DNA of 64,000 nt, taken from positions 1 to 64,000 of the forward strand of contig NZ_JAUZQD010000025.1 of the NCBI RefSeq assembly GCF_030709675.1. The letters run 5' to 3'. The translations under genes were made by a program, and so were the position numbers. This DNA comes from Symbioplanes lichenis (GTDB lineage Bacteria > Actinomycetota > Actinomycetes > Mycobacteriales > Micromonosporaceae). The first letter of the stretch is position 1. The number at the start of each line of letters is the position of its first letter. Below are positions 44,401-52,213 of the stretch, in pieces. Under the pieces are notes generated by a model. The model had not been told where the DNA came from, searched no databases, and saw only the letters and a list, made by a program, of their open reading frames with translations.

Positions 44401-45395
44401 GCGACACCTTCGGCACCCGCCTCGAGCTGTGGCTGGCCGACCCGAGCGACTCCCTGCTCGACCGGCGCGCCGCGATCAACATTCCCGAGAAGTCGCCCGG
44501 GCGCGGCATCACCCCGGACGGCATGCAGTTCCTGGCCGCGCTGCCCCGGGCCGGCGGCATCCCCGACCCCGAGCAGCTGCAGGAGGGCTCGCGCAAGCTC
44601 ATCAGCGACCTCGCCAACGCGTGGCAGGGCCCGGGCGCGCCGCCGATCCGGCTGCTCCCGCCCAACGTTCCGTACGGCAGCCTGCCCGACACCGGCGCCG
44701 CGGGCATCCCGGTCGGCATCGCCGAGATCGACCTGCAGCCGGTGCACGTCGACTTCATGTCCGAGCCGCACTTCCTGCTCTTCGGCGAGGGCGAGTCGGG
44801 CAAGAGCACCTTCCTGCGCGCCCTGGCCACCAGCATCGTCGAGCGCAACGACCTGACCCAGGCCCGGCTCGTCATCGTCGACTACCGCCGCAGCCTGCTC
44901 GGCGACATCGACAGCCCGCACCTCATCGGCTACGGCTCGTCGCAGCAGGTCACCGAGGGCATCATCAACGAGATCGCCGCGGTGATGCAGGACCGGCTGC
45001 CCAACGAGCACACCACCCAGGAGCAGTTGCGCGCTCGCAACTGGTGGAAGGGCCCCGAGCTCTACATCCTGGTCGACGACTACGACCTGGTCGCCGGGGG
45101 CAGCAGCAACCCCTTGAACCCCCTGCTCCCGTACGTGACCCAGGGCCAGGACATCGGCCTGCACCTGATCATCGCCCGGCGTTCCGGCGGGGCCAGCCGC
45201 GCCCTGTACGAGCCCCTCCTCCAGCGCCTGCGCGAACTCAGCACCCCGGGCATCGTCATGTCCGGCGACCGAGACGAGGGCGTCCTCCTCGGCACGGTCC
45301 GCCCGGGCCCGCTCCCACCGGGCCGTGGCTGGCTCGTCACTCGCCGTGGAGGCACCAGGCTCGTCCAGTTGCTCGACCTGCCCCCACGCCCGTAA
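41433..45395 (+). CDS. eccC: EccC, T7SS FtsK/SpoIIIE ATPase
   Basis: A 1320-residue motor. N-terminal cytoplasmic tail, two membrane helices (about residues 45-90), a DUF domain, then three ATPase domains: Walker A ATGSGKSELL near 486, GPQSGKSTAL near 840 and GEGESGKSTF near 1120. Walker B is canonical in D1 (LLIICDEF) and degenerate in D2 (FLVIDNW) and D3 (ILVDDYD), as in known EccC proteins. It is a single-chain EccC rather than a split EccCa/Cb. GTG at 41433 follows GGGGAGG. It recognises WXG-type substrates and drives secretion. Confidence 0.97.
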   Translation: MGTVVVRRPARRPEPQYPSGEILLDAPPEVPPPSGRGWGQMMMTLPMLGGSMAMALMFAGQSTGSGATLRYITGGLFGLSAVGMMASQFQSGGGPSKQEMLQQRREYMQHLSRQRKKVLKTVRAQREAALYRHPDPDVLWSLPVGPRLWERRRGDADFATVRLGLGPQDLATPLVPPANTTLEKMEPMCALALRRFVTTYAQVPDLPVTMALNGFARVHVRGDADAGRALVRALIAQATAFHAPDDMLVAVAASPERRADWEWVKWLPHALHPVKSDALGQLRMVAPTVAGLDAMLEDVLGSRPRFNPSGGETSVEGPHVVVIIDGGDTAGSDHLMTEGGVEGVTIIDLSQPPPRVLDRARLVLEVAADGEMHSTTYDGRAPIGQADACGIPEMETLAMQLAPLRLSVASRGSASPLGSEQGLVELLELGDPYEFDADRAWTPRPNRDRLRVPLGVSADGSPLELDLKESAQDGMGPHGLLIGATGSGKSELLRTLVLALAVTHSSESLNFVLVDFKGGATFTRLDRLPHTSAVITNLSDELPLVDRMSDSINGELVRRQELLRAAGNYASQRDYEKARAAGAPLAALPSLLIICDEFSELLTAKPDFIDMFVQIGRVGRSLGVHLLLASQRLEEGRLRGLDTHLSYRIGLRTFSAMESRVVLGATDAYELPRAPGHGYLRFGTEPLVRFKAAYVSGAYRSKTAEAVAAGDTDDRVQEYGTAYVPARLPVEKPSGEEPAPDLMGESVLDILVARLAGRGEPAHQVWLPPLKEAPTLDQLLPPLASDPNRGITVSDPALQGQLQAAVGIVDKPFEQRRDVLWLDLAGAAGHAIVVGGPQSGKSTALRTAVMSLALTHTPREAQIYALDLGSGALASLRDLPHVGGVATRLDAGQVRRTIAELQLLMMQRERRFAALGVESMADYRRARRLGEHQDDPFGDVFLVIDNWAGVRTGFEDLEPAVVDIANRGLSFGVHLLVSAVRWMDVRPAVRDTFGTRLELWLADPSDSLLDRRAAINIPEKSPGRGITPDGMQFLAALPRAGGIPDPEQLQEGSRKLISDLANAWQGPGAPPIRLLPPNVPYGSLPDTGAAGIPVGIAEIDLQPVHVDFMSEPHFLLFGEGESGKSTFLRALATSIVERNDLTQARLVIVDYRRSLLGDIDSPHLIGYGSSQQVTEGIINEIAAVMQDRLPNEHTTQEQLRARNWWKGPELYILVDDYDLVAGGSSNPLNPLLPYVTQGQDIGLHLIIARRSGGASRALYEPLLQRLRELSTPGIVMSGDRDEGVLLGTVRPGPLPPGRGWLVTRRGGTRLVQLLDLPPRP

Positions 45396-45513
45396 CGTCG
45401 CACGTCCGCGGGGTTGCACAGGCACCCTGGGCTGGGCGAAAGTGGTAAAGAACGTCGATACGGCGCCCAGGCTGCCGCACCGGCGGACGCAAGAAAAACG
45501 GGGGAGGTACACC

Positions 45514-46155
45514 ATGTTGGACGACGACAGCGGCGCCAGCCCAGGATGGCTGGCGAACGGCAACATCGAGGTCGACGTTCAGAGCCTGCGCGACTTCGCC
45601 AAGGCCGTCGAGGCCGAGGTCAACAACAACTTCGGGCCCAGCTTCCAGCAGGGCATCATGCCCATGCTCCAGGTCGCCGCACCCTTCGGCACCGGCGGCA
45701 TGGAAGAAGCCAAATTCTTCAAAGGCCAGCACGACCACAGCCGCGACGCCCTCTCACAGATGCTGCAGGACGTGCAGAAGGGTCTCATTGCCCTGCACCT
45801 GGCCGCCTCGAGCATCGCGGGGGAGTACTCAGACGGTGACGCCACGAACTCGGCAGACATCGCCGACGTCGTGAATGTCTTCAACCCGCAGGACGGCAAG
45901 CCATCTCTGAGCTCGCTCCAAGAGCAGGCGCAGCAGGAGCAGCGGGGTGAGGACGGCCAGGCGACCGATCAGGGAATCCCGCCTCAGGCCCAGGGCGAGC
46001 CCAAGTCGGCGGACGGTCAGAATCCCGCGTTCGATCCCTACGCCCAGCAGATCGTGGCCGAGGGCGAGTCGGGTCAGTACATCGTCGGCGCCGACGACGA
46101 GGGCGTGAACGATCCGTCACTCGACGTCTCGAACAGCGCCGACTACAGGTCCTGA
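45514..46155 (+). CDS. Putative T7SS substrate or chaperone (213 residues)
   Basis: A helical N-terminal half (VDVQSLRDFAKAVEAEVNNN, GGMEEAKFFKGQHDHSRDAL) resembles WXG100-superfamily proteins without a clear WXG. The acidic Gln/Pro-rich C-terminal half is disordered. ATG at 45514 has GGGGGAGG. It lies 118 bases after eccC and 13 bases before the Pro-rich protein gene, so it may be its partner. Function not established. Confidence 0.8.
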   Translation: MLDDDSGASPGWLANGNIEVDVQSLRDFAKAVEAEVNNNFGPSFQQGIMPMLQVAAPFGTGGMEEAKFFKGQHDHSRDALSQMLQDVQKGLIALHLAASSIAGEYSDGDATNSADIADVVNVFNPQDGKPSLSSLQEQAQQEQRGEDGQATDQGIPPQAQGEPKSADGQNPAFDPYAQQIVAEGESGQYIVGADDEGVNDPSLDVSNSADYRS

Positions 46156-46168
46156 CGGGGGACGAGAC

Positions 46169-47893
46169 ATGTCTGGACAGTCCGATCAGTACTACGGCTA
46201 CAGCAAGCCGTACATCCCGGGTTACGCCGGGGCAGCCGACGACTACAAGCCCACCTCCGGCACGCCCACGCCCTACCAGGCGACCGACTGGGGCAGCAAG
46301 AGCATCGACGAGCTCTGGGAGATGGTCCGTAAGGAGAGCGACGAGCGGGCTTTCGCCCTCGCGGCCATGTGGCGCCGCGCCAGCACGCTGCTCAACACCA
46401 CCAGGCTCAATCTGCAGCGGCATGCCGACGCGATGGCCGCACGGTGGGATTCCGACGCCGGCCGTGTCTTCATGCAGAAGGTCGGCGCCGCGATGGCCTC
46501 GCTGGACGAGTGGCAGGAGGTCGCGGACAACAACGCCAGTGGCCTCGAGCAGGTCGGCGCCAAGATCGCGCAGACCCAGCGTGAGATGAAGACCATCTAC
46601 GAGAACTACCTCGCCGACCAGGCCGCGGAGAAGAAGAAGCGGGACGAGGAGACGGTCCTCGGCAAGATCAACCCGTTCGGCGACAACCCGAAGAGCTTCA
46701 ACGAGGTGCGTGACGGCGCGAAGGCCGGAGCTTTGGCGGTCGTCAAGCCCCTCGCCGACACCTTCATGGACGCCTACTTCGAGAAGATCGGCCGCGGCTC
46801 GACATATCAGGGACCAACGGACTCCGCGGTCTACACGCCCACGATGCCTGGTGGCACCCGGCCGGTCGCGCCCGGCGCGCCCGGCGCACCGGGCATTCCT
46901 GGCGGCGGCGCTCCAGCCGCGCCTCCCGCCGGCGGCCCGGGCGCCCCACCGACGGCACCGACCACGCCCGGAGCTGGTCCAGCGCCCGGCACCCCCCCGG
47001 TAACTCCGCCCTCGGCTGGTCCAGCGGCTCCGCCGCCTGGCGCTCCGCCCGGGACGCCTCCAACCCCGCCCGGCGTCGACCTCGCCGGAGGGGCGGCTCC
47101 GACTGCCCCGCCGCCGGTCACCACACCGGCTCCTGCTCCGGCACCGCCGCCCTCGGGACCGGCACCCACGCCGCCGGTCACGCCCGGGCTGCCTCCGGTC
47201 GGCGGACCGGCTCCAGGCCGGCCCGTCGTTCCCAACAAAGCGAGCCTGCCCGGTGCCGGACGTCCGACCCCGCCGCCGACGCGCGGGCCGGCGCCCAGCA
47301 AGCCGACACTGCCCGGAACCCGGGGGCCGGGCGGGCCGACCGCTCGCTCGAACCCGCCGGGCACACCGAATGGTCCTCGCCCCGGGCAGCCCCGGCTTCC
47401 CGGAAGCACCGGCGCGGGCTCGGGACGTCCCGGCGCTCCGGGAACCGGCCGGAGTCCGCAGGCTCCCAACCTCGGCGGCAAGCGTGGCCCGATGCCCGGT
47501 GAAGCCGGTGCACGTCCGGGTTCCCGGCCCGGCGCACCGCAGCTCGGCGGCCGCGGCGCACGTCCCGGGACACCGGGTCTGGCAGAGCCGCAAGCTGCGC
47601 GTCTTGGTCAACCCGTGCGGCCGGGCGCGGCGAAGCCGGATCTGACAGGCCGCGGCCCCGCTGCGGGTGCTAAAGCGCCGGCTACGGGTCCCAAGCCCGC
47701 GTTGGGCGGCCGCCAGGCTCAACCGTCCGTGCCAGGCCCCCGGGACAGGTGCCGGGAGGAGTCCGAAGAAACCGGCGAGTGGATGTATGACGGTGACGAC
47801 GAACTGTTCGTGACCGAGTCCGGGGTCGGCAACGTCGAGACTCCCGCCGACCACCGGCCCCAGGAGCAGGGTCGCGCTCTCGGCCAGAGCTGA
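46169..47893 (+). CDS. Large WXG-type T7SS substrate with Pro/Gly-rich tail
   Basis: A 574-residue protein. Residues 1-180 form a helical hairpin (ELWEMVRKESDERAFALAAM, MAARWDSDAGRVFMQKV), where WDS replaces Trp-x-Gly. Residues about 220-540 are Pro/Gly/Ala-rich and disordered, resembling EspB-like or PPE-like substrates. An acidic segment (EWMYDGDDELFVTESG) ends the protein. It is translated together with the 213-residue gene. Probably secreted; role unknown. Confidence 0.83.
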   Translation: MSGQSDQYYGYSKPYIPGYAGAADDYKPTSGTPTPYQATDWGSKSIDELWEMVRKESDERAFALAAMWRRASTLLNTTRLNLQRHADAMAARWDSDAGRVFMQKVGAAMASLDEWQEVADNNASGLEQVGAKIAQTQREMKTIYENYLADQAAEKKKRDEETVLGKINPFGDNPKSFNEVRDGAKAGALAVVKPLADTFMDAYFEKIGRGSTYQGPTDSAVYTPTMPGGTRPVAPGAPGAPGIPGGGAPAAPPAGGPGAPPTAPTTPGAGPAPGTPPVTPPSAGPAAPPPGAPPGTPPTPPGVDLAGGAAPTAPPPVTTPAPAPAPPPSGPAPTPPVTPGLPPVGGPAPGRPVVPNKASLPGAGRPTPPPTRGPAPSKPTLPGTRGPGGPTARSNPPGTPNGPRPGQPRLPGSTGAGSGRPGAPGTGRSPQAPNLGGKRGPMPGEAGARPGSRPGAPQLGGRGARPGTPGLAEPQAARLGQPVRPGAAKPDLTGRGPAAGAKAPATGPKPALGGRQAQPSVPGPRDRCREESEETGEWMYDGDDELFVTESGVGNVETPADHRPQEQGRALGQS

Positions 47894-47919
47894 GTCAGAA
47901 CTGCAGATGATCCGGCAGC

Positions 47920-47951
47920 GGCCGGCCACCTCACCAGAGAGGCGGCCGGCC
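47920..47951 (+). terminator. Hairpin terminator after the Pro-rich substrate gene
   Basis: Arms ggccggccacctc and gaggcggccggcc pair over 13 bases with one A-C mismatch around a 6-base loop. It lies 27 bases after the stop codon and before the second mycosin. Confidence 0.65.
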
Positions 47952-48007
47952 CTCCGGTGTTCCAACGATTTGGTGGGCCGCCATGCGGTCCCGGGAGGTT
48001 GTTCGAC

Positions 48008-49237
48008 ATGCGTGCCGTCCGATCGGTGACGCTTGTGGCGATCGCACTCGCCGCGGTCACGACGTTGGTCGCCCCTGCCACGCCGGCTCTTGCCGACTCC
48101 ACCCGGGACAGGCAGTGGTGGCTCGAGTCGCTCGACGTGGCGGCCGTGCACAAGGTCACCCAAGGCAAGGGCATCACTGTTGCCGTCGTCGACACCGGGG
48201 TTGATGCGGATCACCCCGACCTCAAGGGCAACGTCCTGCCCGGCATCGACCTCTTCGACGAGAAGGCGAAAGGGCAGGTGGACCGGCTCGGTCATGGCAC
48301 GGCCATGGCGTCACTCATCGCGGGCCACGGGCACGGCAGCGGCGGCGGCAACGGCGTGCTCGGCATCGCGCCCGAGGCGAAGATTCTGCCGGTGACCGTG
48401 ATGAACGAGAACAAGAAGATGAGCCGGGAGAGCATCACCGCCGGCATCACCTGGGCTCTGAATAACGGCGCCGATGTCATCAGCGTCTCGCTCGGCACCG
48501 GCTATGACGACACCTTGGCCACCGTCATGAAGCAGACCTGGCAACGCAAGGTGCCGGTGATCGCGCCGGCGGGTAACAAGAACAGCACTTCCGGCTTTCC
48601 CGCCGCCTACGGCGAGACGATCGCGGTGACCGGCATCGACGAGAAGGGCGGCAAGGCGAAGGAAAGCAGCAGGAACAATGCCACCGCTATCGCGGCGCCG
48701 GGCGAGAACATCATCGCCGCGGCACCCGGAGGCGGTTACACCGATCCCGCAGGCTCCGGCACAAGCGACTCCACCGCCATCGTCGCCGGCGCGATGGCCC
48801 TCGTCCTCGCGCAGTTCCCGGACCTCAACTCCGAAGGTCTGCAGGAGCAGCTCCTGTGGACGACGAAGGATGCCGGGGACAAGGGTAAAGATCTCGATTA
48901 CGGCTGGGGTGTCCTCGATCTCGAACGAGCGGTGACTGGTAAGCCCGACGAGCGGGTGGCGCAGGCTTCCCCGACGCCGACCGGCGAGCTGAACGGGGCG
49001 GCGCAGTACGAAGGGTGTGACGGCTGTCCGTCGACAGCCGAGCAGGTGGTGCAGATTGTCGCCCTCTTCGGCGGGCTGTGCATCGTCATTGGGTTGATTG
49101 TGTTTTTGCTGGTTCGGCGGTCTCGGAAGAAGCGGCGCCAAAACGCTCCTGAGCCGGCTTTCGCGCAGCAGCAGCAACAGCCGGCGGCGCGCGCGGTTGA
49201 GGATGATCAGGGTTGGCGGCGGCCGCCGGGGGCCTGA
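48008..49237 (+). CDS. Second mycosin-like subtilisin protease
   Basis: A 409-residue S8 protease with signal peptide (MRAVRSVTLVAIALAAVTTL). The triad is Asp in VAVVDTGVD, His in RLGHGTAMAS and Ser in GTSDSTAIVAG. The usual Ala-Thr-Pro after the Ser is altered to Asp-Ser-Thr-Ala. A C-terminal membrane helix (IVALFGGLCIVIGLIVFLLV) precedes a basic tail. A second pair of cysteines (YEGCDGCP) lies before the helix. ATG at 48008 has GGGAGG. Confidence 0.9.
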   Translation: MRAVRSVTLVAIALAAVTTLVAPATPALADSTRDRQWWLESLDVAAVHKVTQGKGITVAVVDTGVDADHPDLKGNVLPGIDLFDEKAKGQVDRLGHGTAMASLIAGHGHGSGGGNGVLGIAPEAKILPVTVMNENKKMSRESITAGITWALNNGADVISVSLGTGYDDTLATVMKQTWQRKVPVIAPAGNKNSTSGFPAAYGETIAVTGIDEKGGKAKESSRNNATAIAAPGENIIAAAPGGGYTDPAGSGTSDSTAIVAGAMALVLAQFPDLNSEGLQEQLLWTTKDAGDKGKDLDYGWGVLDLERAVTGKPDERVAQASPTPTGELNGAAQYEGCDGCPSTAEQVVQIVALFGGLCIVIGLIVFLLVRRSRKKRRQNAPEPAFAQQQQQPAARAVEDDQGWRRPPGA

Positions 49238-49264
49238 GCCGGTGACAGGGTGGGGAGCGGGGCC

Positions 49265-50233
49265 TTGACTCAGCAGTTGCTTGTTGCTCCCGGGCGGGAC
49301 GGGGCGCACCAGAAGATTGGGGACGCGCTGGCTGCGATGGGCGACGAGGGTGGCGTCGTGGTGCTGGCCGCCGGGACGTACTACGAGGCGCTCTTTCTCA
49401 CGGACAAGGTCGTCACGCTGTTGGCGGAGCAGGGGCCGGGGACTGTCACGATCGACGTGAGCAGTTCGGCGTACGACGCGGTCAGCTGTAAGGATTCGCA
49501 GGTCACGTTGAGGGGGCTGCGGGTTCGGGGCGCCGCGGTGGTCGCGGAGGGCGGGCGGCTCACGGTGGAGAGTTGCGTGCTGGTTGCGGCCGTGAAGGTC
49601 GGCGCCCGGACGACGTACGCGATCAGCCACTCCAGCATCGACGGCACGTTGCATGCCGATTCGGCCGTCGGGCGGGTCGATTTCGGACAGATTGCCGGAG
49701 GGGTCGAGCTCCGTGGCACCAGCCGGGCCGAGTTGACGAATGTCACGCTCAGTGGGGTCACGTACGAGCCGGGGGCCAAGGCCATCGTCGACAACTGTGC
49801 CGATGCGGCGAACAACCGGGTCCGGCCGCGTAGAGCCGGGGAAGCTTCCGCCGGCAGCAATAGGATTGCCGCCGTTGTTCTGCTGATTCCGGCCGTTGTG
49901 CTGTGGGGTGCGGCCACGGTCGGCTGCGTGCGGGTGCTGGTCGGGGCGGACGGCGAGGGGGTCGTTTTTACGTACGTTCTCTTCACGCTTTTCGGCCTCA
50001 TCACGCTCGCCTTCACGGCCATGCACGTGGTGTCGATGCTGGCCGTGCTCGCCGGTGTGCGGGAGAGCGGGTTTCCGCAGGCGGCCGGCATCACGGCCGG
50101 GCTGTGCCTGGTGGCCGTCGTGGCGTTGCTGATCCAGGGGAAGATCGAGTGGAACGCCACGATGATCGGCCCACTTGTTGCCGGGGCATCAGCCGCCGGT
50201 GCGATCGCCGTCTACAAGACAGTCAAGAACTAG
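49265..50233 (+). CDS. Membrane-anchored beta-helix protein, paralog of the EccA-like N-terminus
   Basis: A 322-residue protein. The N-terminal 170 residues form a right-handed beta-helix (GTYYEALFLTDKVVTLLAEQ, TVTIDVSSSAYDAVSCKD). The C-terminal part has four membrane helices (VVLLIPAVVLWGAATVGC onward). TTG at 49265 is supported by GGGGAG seven bases upstream and by alignment with the start of the EccA-like protein; GTG at 49250 is an alternative. It follows the second mycosin at 27 bases. Function unknown. Confidence 0.78.
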   Translation: MTQQLLVAPGRDGAHQKIGDALAAMGDEGGVVVLAAGTYYEALFLTDKVVTLLAEQGPGTVTIDVSSSAYDAVSCKDSQVTLRGLRVRGAAVVAEGGRLTVESCVLVAAVKVGARTTYAISHSSIDGTLHADSAVGRVDFGQIAGGVELRGTSRAELTNVTLSGVTYEPGAKAIVDNCADAANNRVRPRRAGEASAGSNRIAAVVLLIPAVVLWGAATVGCVRVLVGADGEGVVFTYVLFTLFGLITLAFTAMHVVSMLAVLAGVRESGFPQAAGITAGLCLVAVVALLIQGKIEWNATMIGPLVAGASAAGAIAVYKTVKN

Positions 50234-51302
50234 GAGCGACCCAGCGGCGCTCGGAGAACACAGCAACGAGCACCTCGCCCCCGTCGGCCGCTATGCGGTG
50301 CAGCGAAGCGCCGTCCGGCACGACGAAGGAAGGCTCGACGAAGGAAGGCTCGGCCGGAGCCGGGCCGTCGAAGCGCAGCACCACGACCCAGTCGTCGTCC
50401 GGCTGGAACGGCGACCCCTCCCCCAGCAGCCCGACCCGCTCGTACAACGCGAGCGGCGTCTCCCCGGCGACCGGCCTGTGCACCTGCCCGGACGCCCGGT
50501 CGTAGCCGTGGTCCAGATAAGCGGACACGTACATGGGCGCGATCACCAGCTGGGAGCGCTCCGGCGACATGGCCGTGCGCAGCTCCCCGAACCACGTGGC
50601 CAGCTCCCGTACGGTCGATCCGGCGATCGCGACCGCGAGCGGCGTCCCCGGGTTGAGCAGCAGCGCAGGGCCATCAAGAGGCCAGTTCGTCGTCAGCTGG
50701 AGGCTGGTGACGGCGATGAAGTCCGCCTCGCCGACCGCCTGCCGCATCCGCTCCTCGGAGGTGTAAACCGCAATCCCCTCCGGCCCGCGCGGCCACGAGA
50801 AATCCGGGTCGCCCAGGTCGCGGGTCGCCGCAGTGATCGGCACGATCAGCTCCGCGCGCAGCATCGCGGCGGTCACCGCGTTCTCGTCCCGGGCTTCCAC
50901 CGCGGCGCGCAGCGGCGCCTCCCCCGGCACGGACAAATCCGGCAGGGCGGCCAGATCGGCACTGTCGAGGATCAAGCCGATCGGCAGGCGAACATTCACG
51001 GCCAGCCGCCACGACGGGTCCGGCCAGTTCGCCACGAGCGACGGCACGCTGTCGGTGCGATAGGTGACCGGCTGCCCGGGCAGGCAGGCCGCGATCGCCT
51101 GCGGGGAGGTGAAGGCCAGGACATGCGTCACACCGTCGTACGTTCCGGTGGCCCAGCCCGCCGGCTCGTGCCCCGCCGCGGCGGCCGGCGACACCGGCAT
51201 CAGCAGCGGCCCGGTGACCAAAGCGGCCAACAGCGCCGCCGGATCCTGCCCGGCCGCCAGCAGCGCCCGCTCGGCCGCAGTGACGGGGACCCACTCGGTC
51301 AC
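50223..51302 (-). CDS. Double SseB-domain protein
   Basis: A 359-residue cytoplasmic protein. Residues 10-110 (LVTGPLLMPVSPAAAAGHE, THVLAFTSPQAIAACLPG) and residues 130-250 (LIVPITAATRDL, GIAVYTSEERMRQAVG) each match the SseB fold, with an alpha/beta tail after. SseB-like proteins often occur near T7SS genes. It overlaps its upstream neighbour by four bases and the membrane beta-helix gene by 11 at the 3' end. Its partner is unknown. Confidence 0.78.
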   Translation of the reverse strand: MTEWVPVTAAERALLAAGQDPAALLAALVTGPLLMPVSPAAAAGHEPAGWATGTYDGVTHVLAFTSPQAIAACLPGQPVTYRTDSVPSLVANWPDPSWRLAVNVRLPIGLILDSADLAALPDLSVPGEAPLRAAVEARDENAVTAAMLRAELIVPITAATRDLGDPDFSWPRGPEGIAVYTSEERMRQAVGEADFIAVTSLQLTTNWPLDGPALLLNPGTPLAVAIAGSTVRELATWFGELRTAMSPERSQLVIAPMYVSAYLDHGYDRASGQVHRPVAGETPLALYERVGLLGEGSPFQPDDDWVVVLRFDGPAPAEPSFVEPSFVVPDGASLHRIAADGGEVLVAVFSERRWVAPSS

Positions 51303-52105
51303 CAGGTGCCCGCCGCGGAGACCCGGGCGGCGGCGCGCCCGAGCGTCAGGACCTCCAGCGCCTCGCGCACGGACGGGCCGAGGAACCAGTCACCGGTGTG
51401 ATCGCTCACGAACACCCGGCCGCCGGCGTCGATCGAGAGGATGCCCGTGCCGTCGCCCTCCTCGCCCAGCGGCGTCAGGGGCGTTCCGACGGCTGCGGCC
51501 AGCGTCGTGAGAGTCGCCACACTGGCGCGTACGCGGCGGGGGTCGATCACGAACGACCGGGGAGCGACCTCCTCGCCCGTCTCCCCCGCGGCCTGCGCCA
51601 AGCCGCCGAAAGCCGACCAGGCCTCGATCGCCGCCGGCACGACGGTGTGGCGACTGGCCGCCAGATCGAGCGCCCAGCGTTTCCCGCGAGCTTCGTCACG
51701 AGCGGCCGGAGCATCGACGGTACGCACCCCAGACTCGGAGAACTCCATCCCGAAGTGATCGAGCACCGCGGCACACGTGCGGCACGGCGGCAACGACGAA
51801 CCCTGCAACGGGTCCCCGTCCTCGCGTACGTGCACGACCTGCACCTGGGCCCCCCACAACAGCGACCGGGCCGCCATGGCCGTCAGGTCCGCGCCCGCGT
51901 CGTGCAGCCGGTCCGAGATGAGTACGGTCTCCGCGCACCACCCCGCGAACCGCTCCCGCTGCCCGGCCGGCAGCTCGTCGATCAGGCGGCGCAGGACCGG
52001 ATGCAGATTCGGCGTGCCGTCCCCCCGGATCGACGTGTGCGTGTGCACCGCGCCGCCGACCAGGAGCGCACCCGCCGCCAGGGGCAGCATCCGCTCGTGT
52101 GCCAC
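51299..52105 (-). CDS. YwqJ-like deaminase fused to a SUKH-like C-terminus
   Basis: A 268-residue protein. Residues 1-150 show a YwqJ-type deaminase: HTHTSIR, GWCAETVLISDRL and PCRTC, a likely zinc site. Residues 165-268 (VIDPRRVRASVATLT, GILSIDAGGRVFVSDH, DWFLGPSVREALEVLT) resemble a SUKH-3-type immunity C-terminus. GTG at 52105 has AAGGGGA. The deaminase part is similar to the one in the giant toxin. No export signal is seen. It could be a toxin, an inactive decoy or an immunity factor. Confidence 0.72.
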   Translation of the reverse strand: MAHERMLPLAAGALLVGGAVHTHTSIRGDGTPNLHPVLRRLIDELPAGQRERFAGWCAETVLISDRLHDAGADLTAMAARSLLWGAQVQVVHVREDGDPLQGSSLPPCRTCAAVLDHFGMEFSESGVRTVDAPAARDEARGKRWALDLAASRHTVVPAAIEAWSAFGGLAQAAGETGEEVAPRSFVIDPRRVRASVATLTTLAAAVGTPLTPLGEEGDGTGILSIDAGGRVFVSDHTGDWFLGPSVREALEVLTLGRAAARVSAAGTW

Positions 52106-52213
52106 CTGTTCCCCTTCCCCGTGTGTGCAGGACAGCGTAGCGGCCTCGCCGGGGGTCCCGTGGACCCGGCGACCTGCGATATCGTCGGGTTCCACCCCAG
52201 CCCGCGAGGATCC

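Noticed and set aside
42792..45566. 924-codon minus-strand frame
   Set aside because: It lies wholly opposite eccC, which has full ATPase motifs; the antisense reading is filler due to high GC.
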